DNA of 64,000 nt from Echinarachnius parma (Eukaryota; Echinodermata; Echinoidea; Clypeasteroida; Echinarachniidae), in assembly GCA_037951105.1 (NCBI GenBank), contig JBAMJV010003793.1:1-64000 (forward strand), given 5' to 3'. A program made the position numbers and the translations under genes. Of the stretch, positions 32,100-45,800 are shown one piece after another. The notes below the pieces were generated by a model that worked only from the letters and a program-made list of their open reading frames with translations, was not told where the DNA came from and searched no databases. Numbering within the stretch: position 1 is the first letter of the stretch; each line of letters begins with the position of its first letter.

Positions 32100-33690
32100 A
32101 GCTCGGACTAAAGTTGTGCCGCTGATGAGAATAACCACTTGGAATAATATTCCGTTTACATTCTTCCTATGATTGTATAATTTCCTCCTATGCAAATAAC
32201 TTTATATTGTATATCATATTTTGATTCCTAAACGAAATGAATTACAACATAATACATGTAAATGGCAAAAAGATTTTAATGAATAAAAAATTAATGTGTT
32301 TATTAATCTAACATTATTACATAGAGATCATAATATCTTACACATATTTAAAAACTTTATTTGAGTTATTCTTCAACATAACACAACTTTGCACGATTAC
32401 ATTATACTATAAATTATAACGATAATATCAGAACAGATATGTACATAAAACAAAATATTTAATATTTGAAACAACCATATTCTCATATCTGAGCTCTACA
32501 ACTCTGAAGTCAGCACATCAAAACTGATTTGCATCTTTAGAACATTACATCAAACAAGATATTAACTGAATAAAATTGCACAACGGTAGGACGACTATAA
32601 TAGGTTGAAATATACATGGACAAAATATAAATAATATGTAGTACATCAGTTAGTTTGTTAGAGTTGTCATCATCATTGTCCTTTGTAAATATAAGTAAGA
32701 TGATGTTTTTTATGTTTTCTTATTATAAATAAGATGTGATTATTTGAACTTTAAGTTTATTATTCACTCTTATAATTATTTTCTTTATGTGTTGTAAAAA
32801 GCACATGCATAGAGAATGTGATAATATGCGCTTAAATAATAAATAATGTATTATCATTACAGGACTAACTTTTTGAGGAAATACTCACTGAATTACACAC
32901 AGACCACATACAGTACATTGAACTACCTACATACACTGTAAATGCAAACACACATGTTTCATATAAGGCACATACCGATTTATAATCTACGGATTAACAC
33001 AAAAGTAAAAATCATTGCATATGAGTACTGTCAGTCAGTGGCAATTGATTTCTGCTGGGATATGGGGTTAGCATATGTCAAGAGAACTATAATGAATGGT
33101 CAATACAGTATATATATTTTTTTTTTTGGAGGGGGGGGGGGGCAGAAAATGGGATTTTTTTTTCCCCACTTTGAATGCAGGATATTTATTTAGTGATTTT
33201 AATTTTGTTTGCCTTCGTGTCTTCAGACGAAATTTCTCACCATTCTAATATATGGAGGCAGAAATGCAGCTTGTTTCCCTGTGCAACTGTTTTGGGGTAG
33301 ACCCCCCCCCCCCAACAAAAACAATATATGTATATATATATAATAATAATAAATGAATACAAAATAAAATAAAAATAAAATAACAATTTTAATAAAATGA
33401 ATACATGTAAATAAATAAATACAATTCTTTTTTTAAATCTTCCTACTTCCCTTATTAACAATTTAAATTAGTATATAAATAGTAATATCAAACATTATTT
33501 TCATACATCATACAAATATTCCAATCTACAAAGTGCAATGAAGTACAATATTTCATATTGGTAAAATTTCAGAACAGTGTTGATCATTATAATAATAGTT
33601 TTTTCATTTGAAACCTTATTATACAAACACATATAAAACTGATATACAAACAGTCAAAATAAAATTTCCAACATGAATACAAATATATCA
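32100..33690. other. Intergenic AT-rich stretch, nothing coding recognised
   Basis: Long A/T-rich tracts with a G run at 33130-33141 and a C run at 33301-33313. No gene, RNA or repeat border identified. Confidence 0.4.
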
Positions 33691-34289
33691 TTTTGAAATT
33701 TCATCTTAGAAAAGGATCGTTCAGAAATGGACTAAAAAAGATAAGATTTATATATGCTAGCAATAATTGTTTTCACCCTAATCGGATCCAGATATATATT
33801 TTAGAAAAGTGTTGCTTTAAATGTGGTAATATTCATTACATTATTCATATACATATTATTTTCGCACATTTCACACTAGATTTGGTGAGCCTAAATTCTA
33901 AAACCTGCAAAAACATATGCACGATTCATATCGAGCAAACAGAGCCTCGTACATTGGTGTATGTGTACATAATGTGTTGAAGGCAAGTGTGTCAATTACT
34001 CTGGTTTTGAGCTGGCATGTTCCAACGGATAAATTTCCTTGCATGTAAAAAGGGTATGCGCATGATGTTCACGTTCCTCTTGCAAAGGAAAAATGAATGA
34101 ACACTTGATCAGCGCAAAAGTTAGGAACCCACGAATGTCTTTTTATGTTGCCCAGCGAGATATTAATGGCCCGAATATTACAATATTTACAGTAATCAAT
34201 GATATTTTTCATGTTAAACTTTATATACATATTGATATACTATCATCATACAATAATCTCTCTCTTTCTATATATATATACAGATCAAA

Positions 34290-35493
34290 CAAGACAATAT
34301 TCAATATTTCATTCTGAAATTTCATCTTAGAAAAGGAAGGCAGCAATAGAAAATGATCAGATGTTCAGAAACTACTAAAAAAGCTGAAAGTTGTATAATC
34401 AATAACCAACTACTTAAATCCATTTCACTCTGATCATGCTGTGTTTTTTTCTGTAATATGCTTAAGGGGGTGGGAGGGTTGACTCAGACTCCTCCCCACC
34501 CCCTGAATCTCGGACCAACAAATGAACATGCTGTCCACAAAATATAGGACATACCGGTATGATGTCTGACATAGTCATACCATATTGCATTTTTTCATAT
34601 AACAAATTTATAATAATGCATACTCATGACAAAATATAAATTTTTGCTTGGAAAAAGCTAATCAACTGCATACAAATTCTTTGAATAATGTCTTGATTCA
34701 ATACTACATTTGTATTCAGCATCAATCACCATAGGTATGTAAACACGTAGTTGAGAGTATCCAGAAGAACCTTTACATTTCAATCATAACACCTACAAAA
34801 CATGAAGCAGCAATGTGTAGATGAATGTTGTTGATATTCATATTAGTACATGTAATAGGAAACCAGCAAGGTCCAAGTGAACAGCTAAAATCAAGACAAT
34901 ATTCAATATTTCATTCTGAAATTTCATCTTAGAAAAGGAAGGCAGCAATAGAAAATGATCAGATGTTCAGAAACTACTAAAAAAGCTGAAAGTTGTATAA
35001 TCAATAACCAACTACTTAAATCCATTTCACTCTGATCATGCTGTGTTTTTTTCTGTAATATGCTTAAGGGGGTGGGAGGGTTGACTCAGACTCCTCCCCA
35101 CCCCCTGAATCTCGGACCAACAAATGAACATGCTGTCCACAAAATATAGGACATACCGGTATGATGTCTGACATAGTCATACCATATTGCATTTTTTCAT
35201 ATAACAAATTTATAATAATGCATACTCATGACAAAATATAAATTTTTGCTTGGAAAAAGCTAATCAACTGCATACAAATTCTTTGAATAATGTCTTGATT
35301 CAATACTACATTTGTATTCAGCATCAATCACCATAGGTATGTAAACACGTAGTTGAGAGTATCCAGAAGAACCTTTACATTTCAATCATAACACCTACAA
35401 AACATGAAGCAGCAATGTGTAGATGAATGTTGTTGATATTCATATTAGTACATGTAATAGGAAACCAGCAAGGTCCAAGTGAACAGCTAAAAT
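34290..35493. repeat. 602-bp near-perfect tandem duplication
   Basis: Unit 1 starts 34290 (CAAGACAATATTCAATATTT), unit 2 starts 34892 with the same bases; I saw no difference between them on reading. A much older partial unit is visible at 33692-33755 (GAAATTTCATCTTAGAAAAG). Either very recent or an assembly artefact. Confidence 0.85.
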
Positions 35494-36169
35494 CCCAAAT
35501 GATTAGGTCACTTGGACATACATGTACAATTCTAGAATTCCATTATTCAATTACTTTGTTGCCGTTGATTCAGATTTGGATCATAAACAAATCCACACTG
35601 CCTTTTCAATTGCCTGAAATGGCAACAACTATTTATAAATCTGTAAGAAACATGTACACATTAAGGACCATACATTATGCACAAATAGTTACAACGTTTA
35701 AAATGGCAGGCCTCTGCAACTTTAAGGCACCCGATGACTCTATACAAATTATATTTTGAAGTTTCCAATACCATACATTTCCAGATCTCCTGATCAAAAT
35801 AATTGTGATTGAGAATATAATTTCAATAATATGTTCACTACTAGACTATTTGCATTTCCCATATAATTAATACAGGACCCACCAGGTTTCCAGTGGGCAA
35901 TGGGTTAACTAGCTAGCAAAGATCACCTTTCAATAAAGACCGTATCTTGACTCTAGAAGACAGTTTACATGTAAATGAACCTGTCAGTAAAGACCACCTG
36001 CTTCATACAAAGCCCACATTTCCTGTCTCTTGTTGGTCTTCATAGACGGGTTTGACTGTATCTGGAAAATGCACCTCGGCTTTCATGAAGTTTAATGCTC
36101 ATGCAGCACTCATAAACATAAAGGGCATCAAGACAGTCAAGAGTGCGGTATACCAGCAGGGCATGCAAA

Positions 36170-36460
36170 CCATGGCATACAGTCCAACCTGTCTATAGCA
36201 GCCAACCTGCCTATAGTGACCACCTAAAGAAATCCCCTGGAGAGAAAATAATGTTATGGAAGCTGTCTATGGAGGTCACCTACCTACATGTATCTACAGT
36301 GGTCTCGTTCTTGTTCCTGTATGTAGGTGGTCACTATACACAGGTTTGATTGTCCAATACTATGGGTTTATAGAAGTCGCCCGTCTCCAGATAGAGGTCA
36401 CTTATCTTGTTTCCCTTAATAGTACGTGGTCACTTAACACAGGTTTGACTGTATAGGCTA
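36170..36460. repeat. Repeat of GTGGTCACTATACACAGG type
   Basis: Two tandem pieces; AACCTGTCTATAGCAGCCAA and GGTTTGACTGTA are shared with 24450-24610 and 63045-63212. Downstream of the minus gene. Confidence 0.6.
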
Positions 36461-36474
36461 CACCTGTGAGCTTT

Positions 36475-36715
36475 AGCCTGAAATCCGATAGTTACAATTG
36501 GAATGTCAAAAGTCATTGCAAGAACGGGCGGGCTTCGATCTTTCAGGCACTCAGTTTGGCCTTTATAATAGGTAGTCACATTACACAGGTTTGACTGTAT
36601 AGGCCATATACATGTACATGCACCTGGGAACTGTAGCCTGAAATCCGAAAGTTACAATTGGAATGTCAAAAGTCATTGCAAGAACATTCAGGCACCCTGT
36701 TTGGCCTTATAAATA
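36475..36715 (-). repeat. Two decayed duplicates of the end of terminal exon 22
   Basis: TTACAATTGGAATGTCAAAA then GTCATTGCAAGAAC occurs at 36492 and 36653, and the true exon end with TTACAATTGGAATGTCAAAA is at 36749. Each copy keeps a degenerate TTCAGGCACYCNGTTTGGC matching the last coding bases. Period about 100-160 bp. Confidence 0.75.
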
Positions 36716-36768
36716 CAACTGAGGACCCTTAGCCTGAATTCAGAGAATTACAATTGGAATGTCAAAAG

Positions 36769-36869
36769 TCATCGCAGGAACTGACGGGCCTCTTCCAGGC
36801 ACCCCGTCTGGTCGTACAGCTCCAGGAGCTCTCTCCAGCGCTCATGAGTCTTCAGCAGATGTTGGTTCC
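36769..36869 (-). CDS. HELZ2: HELZ2-like terminal exon 22
   Basis: Reads (G)[19 protein letters not shown] and ends [10 protein letters not shown] then TGA (36771-36769). It differs from the plus copy at 2 of 33 residues. Decayed duplicates of its end lie downstream. I did not find a convincing polyadenylation signal nearby. Confidence 0.92.
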
Positions 36870-39800
36870 CTGTGTGCATATAGAAGTGAAAGAGAGAACA
36901 TAATACAAGCGTTATATTAATTCTATAATGTAAACCTTGCACGCATATCGGTCTGCAGACAATCATAGCATACAGTTATTATAACGTACCCCTAATTGTC
37001 ATATAATTTGAATAAACATTTTAAACTTTTGATCACAATGCAAGTATTTACCTGCAAAATTTTTGGCTGGCGGTCATCTGCCTTTGTCGGCGTTGTGACC
37101 CTACCTGACCTTTCTGACGCAACAATAATTAATTGTCATTAACCCCTTGACTACGGGAACCGAGTGGGTTGTGTACAAAGTCTATGGAGATTTCAAAAAT
37201 TTGTAGGCAACGGGTTAAGTCATATATATTCAAGAGTTTGCATCCCCCTCTGCAGGGGATCATTTTTGGTGGCCACTACTGTATATAGGCAGGTTTTTAC
37301 TATAGTCTGTTTTTCATCAGCCAGCATAAACATTTGTAGATATATAAACAAGGCGATAGCCGTAAAGTGTCTCGCCCACTTGCGCGCACTTTACCTCATT
37401 TGACCTTTGACCTACTTATGTGACCTTTGACCCCAGAATATCATGGAGGCCAATATAGGGCATCTACCAATCAAGTTTGGTTACAAACAGATGCAGGGTT
37501 GGAAAGTTATCAACCCTAATAGACTCTTGCAGGTAAAATTTCACATTGACCCTCATTTGACCTTTGACCTACTTATGTGACCTTTGACCCCAGGATATCA
37601 TGGAGGCCAATATAGGGCATCTACTAATCAAGTTTGGTTACAAACAGATGCAGGGTTGGAAAGTTATCAACCCTAATAAACTCTTACAGGTAAAACTTCA
37701 CATTGACCCTCATTTGACCTTTGACCTACTTATGTGACCTTTGACCCCATATTTGACCACTAGGAGGGCCCACCACGGGCTCCCCAATTAGGTGCGCACA
37801 CCTAAACCCACCAAGTGCCTGCAACTGTATATCCGCATCATGCTGAGTTTGTTTGCAGTATCAAGAAGAAGAAGAAGAAGAAGATTATCATGGAGGCCAA
37901 TGTAGGGCATCTACCAATCAAGTTTGGTTACAAACAAATGCAGGGTTGGAAAGTTATTCAAATTTTTGTAAGCGTCACGGACAGACGGACGGACGCAATT
38001 TGGATCCCTTAGTCTCCCTCCACCTACGGTGGGCTCGACAACAATTTGGATCCCTTAGTCTCCCTCCGGTCCTACGGTGGACTCGACAAAAAGGATGTTA
38101 TGAACAGATAAGGAAATGAGGGACCTACCGATGATGACAAGCCCTCGCTTGGCGCGGGTCAGAGCAACGTTCATCTGGTTCTCGTCGTTGATGAAGCCCA
38201 GGTGCCTGCGCTGCCAGCTCTTGCTGGGCCGCGGCTCAATCTCGATGCGCGGCATTGAGCGAACCGTGGAGATTATCACGTAGTCCCACTCACTCCCTGT
38301 GGTGTTAGGTATTAAACAGAAATAGACTTCATTAATGAATGCATGAACATATACATATATATAGGTCTGGTACGTTGCAATGACCTATTTAGATTACAAG
38401 TCTCTTGTCTTTTGCTCGGCAGTTGGTCAATCTCACACACTCCCTCTGGTGTTGGGTAATTAATAGAAATAGAATTCATTAATGAATGCGTAAGACACAT
38501 ACAATCTGGGTTTAATACGTATTTTGTTTAGCGAACAAGACACTCAGCTCTTTTTGCTTGCCCCGGCCACTGCTCGATCTTAATTGATACTCTACACTGA
38601 GCAAACTGCAAAAAATTATCTGTTCAATGGCTTTAACTCACATGGGAACAACATAAGCTTGTTGGAAAATGGATAATGGCTAGATTCTTCCCAAGTGTCA
38701 TCTGCCTGTTGAACCAGCTAACATACTAGCTACTACGCTATAATTACTTTGGGAGCAAGCTGGTAGGACTGAAGAAAAAGAAAACAAGTTTTTTACTTGC
38801 ACAAAAACATATTTTCTTGGCTTTCTCCTTGTTCTGCCCCTCGTTTCAGCACCGCATAACAGCTAGTATGAAAATACTATACTAAAGAGGATTATCACAT
38901 GACTTAGTAAATACAGTACATGACGCTGCGGTGTTATATTTTTGCGATATACAATGGCAATATTACACCCCTGCAAGTGACGTCAAGGGGCAATTGTTTA
39001 CGATACAAAATGTACACATACCGTACCTGTGTTACTTGTACATGCATAAAATAATTTATCTCGCGGGCAGCATGCAGCGAACGAAAAAAAAACAAAAAAC
39101 GAAAATCAGCGATTTTCAGTACAATTGGATCAGAAAGTCGCCAACAAACTGGTACGAGAAGTGGTGGGGTATTCTGCAGTTAAGCCCAATCGACAAATAG
39201 TTCTGATAGAAATGCAGTGATCTGAAGAAAGGCAATCGTAAGTACGCCGATCGACTTTATTGTGGACATGAGTGAGTGAATTCTGCGTTGTGCGTGTTGT
39301 GTGATGTGGTAGCGAGTGTTTCTGTGAGTGAGCGAGTGAAACGGATTTTGACAGTCAGATGATAAAACAGTTGTTAAATTTGTTGTCGGGGAAAATCACG
39401 GAATATTCCTACCCTCGGGATTTCAAATGCTATTTCGTGAAGAAAATAAGTTTACTCTTCCCTCAATAGCATTTAAAATCCCTCGAGATGTAATATTCCG
39501 TGCTATACCCTCCATCGCCATTTAACAACAGTATACTAGCTGTACTGAATTTGCAAGAAGAAGAAGATTCGTGTACATGTACCTTGGCTTTTGACCACAG
39601 TGCTGACTTTGATCTGGCTGTATGGTTGCCCCATCTCTGTCAGTCTGTTCCCAATCTGACTGCACTGCAGCCGGTACTGGGATAGGATCACCACTCTATC
39701 AGGGGATACACCACGAGCAACCATCCTCGTCACCATCTGAACCTACAACAAGCAAAAATAAGTAAACGATAATGATAATAATTCTACATGGATAGTGCAC

Positions 39801-42800
39801 ACAATTTACTTGTTACACAGAGTCTTAATTGTCACACTCTATCACCACGTACATCTGACATGTATTACTCATAGTCAGAACAAACACATTGGGCCAATTT
39901 GCTGACAAACTCACTTCTATAATGTAAATGTCAATACTAGGGTACGACCATGCATTTACATGCCAAACACAGAAATTCCTTGTAGCACAGAGAACGTAGA
40001 CATGTGTTGGTAAGTCTCTGGTACCTGCCACCCATGCATTGTCTTAGCACAGCCTGCTACACACAACAGTATAATAAAGTCTGTATGAGTGGTCACATGC
40101 ACTCACCACGTATCCGACCTCCGCCGTATTACTCTTGGACATCTCACTTCCCTCCTCGGACTTGACGGACAGCGTCTCCTCCTTACCACTCACGTGATAG
40201 AACATCCTGGGCATACTGACTCCGTCCTTGGTTGGCCACAGATCACGGAGGGGGTCATCGTTAGGACTACGCCGAGCCACGGAGATATCCGTTTGCAGCT
40301 TGTTCTCGTAGAAGGCATGAGAGGGGAACTCGCAGATTTGTTTGTGCTATGGGAGGAACAGTTGTAAAAAAAAATCATAAATAATCATAATAAAAATAAT
40401 AATGAAACAGAATTTATATAAAGCAAAAGATAATAATAGCTTTTTATCTATGTGCTTAACAAAATAAAACTCAAGCACTGAATTCTTACGAGAAACCATT
40501 AATGAAAATAAATTGCACAAAAATCCAGGGGCCGTATTCTGGAAAACTATTTCTAAACTAGAATTTATTGTATCTACGTCATTAACATATTTTCCAGCGA
40601 TTTTGTATTCTGAAACTGCGCTCTAATTTTGTATCTATGTCACTAAAAAAAAAAATACAAGCCATGGAAGCCGTATCAGTATGCTGAACATTAATTTGCC
40701 TCAAATATGTGTGTTTAAATAGTCAGAACTGATTGAATTCTTTGGTAAAATAAAAAAATACATACCATCCTGTACTGAATTGTCAGCATTTTAATATTTT
40801 TCTGGTACTTCTCCAGAAGTGACACGTCCATGCCTAGGTCCTTGGCATTCCGCTCTGTGATGATGGCTCTGTTTGAAGATTTTCAAGAAAAGAAAAAATC
40901 ATTGGTATATTTTTTAAAAGCATTTAATATATTGTACCTTTGTTCATGTTGGTAGCCCTACAGTGTGAAATAGTTCGCCAGCTATTAGACATGATCATTT
41001 CTCCTACAGTAGAAATATTTAAAGGAGAGGTTTCCCATCTTAAATTTACTTTTGATTACCTATGTTCTCTACACATTAAAACAACATTTTATGCAAATAT
41101 TTCTAACATTTGTCATGTGAGTATAAAGGGAGGAGCATCATTCAAAGTCACTTATAAGACTGGCTAATCCTACTCATCACGTACAGCATGGAGGCTGTCA
41201 TTATATTTGTTGAAACCCAGATTATAAATTGTTTGTGCTAGATGTGACGTAAATCCCAAACAAATAAGCTCCCCATATTTTTGTTAGCTCTCGCTGCTCA
41301 CAGCTCGTACAAACATTAGTCGAAACGTCATCGAGCCAACAAAAAAGGAGGAGCATCATTCAAACTCACTTTAATATAGGATTGGCTAATCCTACTCATC
41401 ACGTACAGCATGGAGGCTGTCATTATATTTGTTGAAACCCGGATTATCAATCCCGAACAAATAAGCCCCACCTGTTTTTGTTAGCTCTCGCAGCTCGCAG
41501 CTCGCAGCTCGCAGCTCGCACAGACAATAGTCGAAACGTGAGCCATCAAAAAGAGGCGGAGCTTATTCGAACCATTCAGTCGAGCTGCGTGTGGTCCTCT
41601 ACCAGTACAACCTATGCTAACTGAGGCTCACTGCACATGCCTGCCGGCAATGATCGTCTGTATGACACAGGTGTCATTCATACGCCATTCCCCTACAGCA
41701 CTAGTTTTAGAACAAGTCCTGAATGAGTTAATATCAACCTGCTCCCTAATAGATTATACGATCCCCATATAATTTTTGCAGGGTTCACCAGGTTCCCGTA
41801 GACAATGGGTTAATTTTATCATTGAAACAAACTGTATTCACCCGAGCTGCTTGTGGTCCCCTATCAATTACAACCTGCTTCGGTTTGTGAGCACTAATGG
41901 GACGAAGGACCCTTGCCTCACCCAGGTGCCATTCGTAAAAGGCCCACCAAGTTCCCTTTGGCAATGGGTTAAGACAATTATCTTATCATTGAAATTAACT
42001 GTATTCACCTGAGCTGCTTGTGGTCACCAATCAGTACAACCTGCTTCGGTTTGCAGAACACTAACGGGACGAGAGACTCGGGCTCGCTGCACATTCCTGC
42101 CTCATCTATAATCGTCTGAATCACGTTAGTTTCTTTCGCGATGCGATTATCTCCGGCGGCGCTACAGGTTGCAAGGATGATGTGATGACGCTGAAGCTCC
42201 TCTTTCTATAAAAAAAACATGTGACAGATATCAAATAACTTCAGAGATGCCATCCTTTACATTCAGCTTTCAAGGATCCATTCAGAAATCAGAACGGATT
42301 ACATCAATTGCATACAGCATAATGGGAATTATCTTTCAAAAAATCATTGAAATCTGTTTGGTGTGACATAACAAACAAAACAGAATTAGAGAACCTCCCT
42401 GGAAATCAGGAAGGTTTGGAATCTCTGTAACTTTATCTATTCCCCCCTCCCCTCTCATCCGCTCCATAGACCCCCGTTTTGAAGTTGGCTGAGGCACACC
42501 CCTGTTCCCTAGACCCCCTTTTGAAGTTGGCTGAGGCACACCCCTACTCCCTAGACCCCCTTTTAAGTTGGATGAGGCACACCCCTGCTCCCTAGACCCC
42601 CTTTTGAAGTTGGATGAGGCACACCCCTGCTCCCTAGACCCCCTTTTGAAGTTGGCTGAGGCACACCCCTGCTCCCTAGACCCCCTTTTGAAGTTGGCTG
42701 AGGCACACCCCTGCTCCCTAGACCCCCTTTTGAAGTTGGATGAGGCACACCCCTGCTCCCTAGACCCCCTTTTGAAGTTGGCTGAGGCACACCCCTGCTC

Positions 42801-45800
42801 CCTAGACCCCCTTTTGAAGTTGGCTGAGGCACACCCCTGCTCCCTAGACCCCCTTTTGAAGTTGGATGAGGCACACCCCTGCTCCCTAGACCCCCTTTTG
42901 AAGTTGGCTGAGGCACACCCCTGCTCCCTAGACCCCCTTTTGAAGTTGGCTGAGGCACACCCCTGCTCCCTAGACCCCCTTTTGAAGTTGGATGAGGCAC
43001 ACCCCTGCTCCCTAGACCCCCTTTTGAAGTTGGATGAGGCACACCCCTGCTCCCTAGACCCCCTTTTGAAGTTGGCTGAGGCACACCCCTGCTCCATAGA
43101 CCCCCTTTTGAAGTTGGATGAGGCACACCGCTGCTCCCTAGACCCCCTTTTGAAGTTGGCTGAGGCACACCCCTGCTCCCTAGACCCCCTTTTGAAGTTG
43201 GCTGAGGCACACCCCTGCTCCCTAGACCCCCTTTAGAAGTTGGATGAGGCACACCCCTGCTCCCAAGACCCCCTTTTGAAGTTGGCTGAGGCACACCCCT
43301 GCTCCCTAGACCCCCTTTTGAAGTTGGCTGAGGCACACCCCTGCTCCCTAGACCCCCTTTTGAAGTTGGATGAGGCACACCCCTGCTCCCTAGACCCCCT
43401 TTTGAAGTTGGATGAGGCACACCCCTGCTCTCTAGACCCCCTTTTGAAATATAATTTGAGTAGCCCCCCACCCACAGGGGTTTGTCCCCTACACACGCAC
43501 TGTGGTGAGAGCTAGCACACAGTCAGGCTGCTGTCTCTTTGCATTGTGGGATAAAGGCAATATAAAGAGTTATGAAGAACATCTTAACCCATTCAGAACT
43601 GGTCCCAAACATACTTGGGCTTGGGTCTATGGAGAACACATGTGCATGTTATAGCAAAATCAATCAGTCCTGAGCAGGTTAATATTGTGAAATTTCTACT
43701 TCTATTGCAATCATGATTGTTTAGTACTATAATCTGAACACATTATCTACCATCGCCCCGGTGATCGCATCCAAGAAGGGTTTCCGATGTATTTCTTTGT
43801 CGAAATTGCCATTCCGGACCCGCGTGTCGAATCCCCTTATCGCTTCTACACGAGTACCGCGTTGTCGAATCAGATGGTGGAGGGAAATGTCACTCAGCTC
43901 ACCAGGCATGACGACATCCTTCCGAGACCACTTGCTGATGCGTCCTGGGAGACCCGGAATGGGGAAATCCCTACGCTCGATCTCGACGCCATACACTCGC
44001 ACGACAGAGATTCCTTTGAATTCTCGAAGGTATCCTACAGAATGAAAACATCAAATTCAACTCAATTCACATAATTTTTTATACTACTATTCAGTGAAAA
44101 ATACAGTAAACATTGACAGAACAATTAAAATGGTAATGTAAACAGAATAATTGATACAAACTAAATAATATGTTGTACAAAACTAGAGCACTTTGATTCT
44201 ACTAAGTTGATGGTGATTGAGATTTCTTTGTATTCTCGTAGGTATCCTATAAAGCAATAAATGTACTTAATTCCGATAATTTTACTACTAGTCAGTTCAG
44301 TTACGAATGAACAATTGAAATGTAAACCAAATAATTGATGTAAACTGACCAATATGCCATCAAAAACCTGAACAATTTGACACGAAGGTAAACAATAAGT
44401 CTCATCTTCAATGAGTCTTTCTACATGCAGCAAGAGGTTGGCTTTTGTTCATTGATCCACATGAAGTTATATGTATAGACGTTTCACACAATGCAGTGTC
44501 TGCATGCATATATTCAAGATTATTTTTCAATGATTATAATAATAACTAATAATAATGGTTGTTTGATGTAGCACTATTCAAACAAGTATCAGAGCCCTTT
44601 ACATTAGTATTACCCTTGTCAACGGATCATTAAAACTGCAATCATTAAAAGTATTTATACCAGAAGTACAAAAGGGCTGGAAATAACTGAAACCTGGATG
44701 TCCATGTACATTTTTTTGGAATAAACTAAACTGAAAAACAAAAGTAACTTTGTATGTACGTGCATGGCCTTGCAATTAAATGCAAATAGTAACAGTTAAG
44801 TTCATACAAATATGCATATTTGCTTCCAATTTGCTCATATAATGCAACTTATAAGAATAAGTGGCAAAGTTGCATTGGTGTTTCAATACAGGGAGCTCCA
44901 TGCTCACTCGGTATTACTGTTCTTGTAAAAAGTAGTAATTCAGCTGTTTGGCTGCGTGTGATATTATTAAACAAGAGCCCCAGGGGGGCACGACGCTCAC
45001 CTGAGGTCAATCAATTCACATCTGGCGCATGTTCTCTCTGGCACCCTCAGAAGATATGAAATCAGTTGAAATCATGCCAAAATCTATAATGTGATGTACT
45101 ATTTAATCAATAACTTTTGATCCCCTGTACCTAACATTATGATTTACCATAATGTTTGGGTGAATCATAAAAAAAGACAGACACACATATAAGACAAAGC
45201 TTAACACATTTCACCAGCCACTGACCACTTCAGCATATTAACCCCACTCACATAGGGACCCTATGGGGCCATTCTGCGATATGACAACTTGCATTGTCAT
45301 TTACCGTAAATCTCCGTGTGTACGGCGCACTCGTGTATAAGGCGCACCCCCTACTTTCTAAAAAAAAGAAATTTTGTTTTGGGACACTTACTTACAAAGA
45401 TCTTCAATTATGAGAAAAATTTATAACAAATTGTTAATTATTAGATAATTGCATATATAATGAGTACTGCTGCTCATGAATGTATGAATATTCATTAGTA
45501 ATTTGCTTAATAAACTTGAATTTTTTACCTATTTTTTAGCTATCTTATATATTTTTTTTTTTTTGCTGTACCTGTGTATAAGGCGCACCCCCAACTTTTT
45601 TCTATTTGTTTCCGACGGAAGAAAGTGCGCCTTATACACGGAGATTTAGGGTATATAGATACCTACATGTTACAAAATGTCCAGATTGTAATACTTGTTG
45701 ATGTGGAGAAGAAAATATTTGAAATTCATTTCACATTTCCTACGAGCCATTCTTGGGTCCCATGCAGCTAGGTAAGAATAAGACTAGTTATGTGAGGTGT

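Noticed and set aside
42466-43450. Possible CRISPR array
   Set aside because: Units are contiguous without unique spacers, in a eukaryotic intron; it is an ordinary satellite.
42336-43515. Open frames of 87-302 codons on both strands
   Set aside because: They are created by the 42-bp satellite whose period is divisible by 3; no start context, no non-repeat protein sequence.
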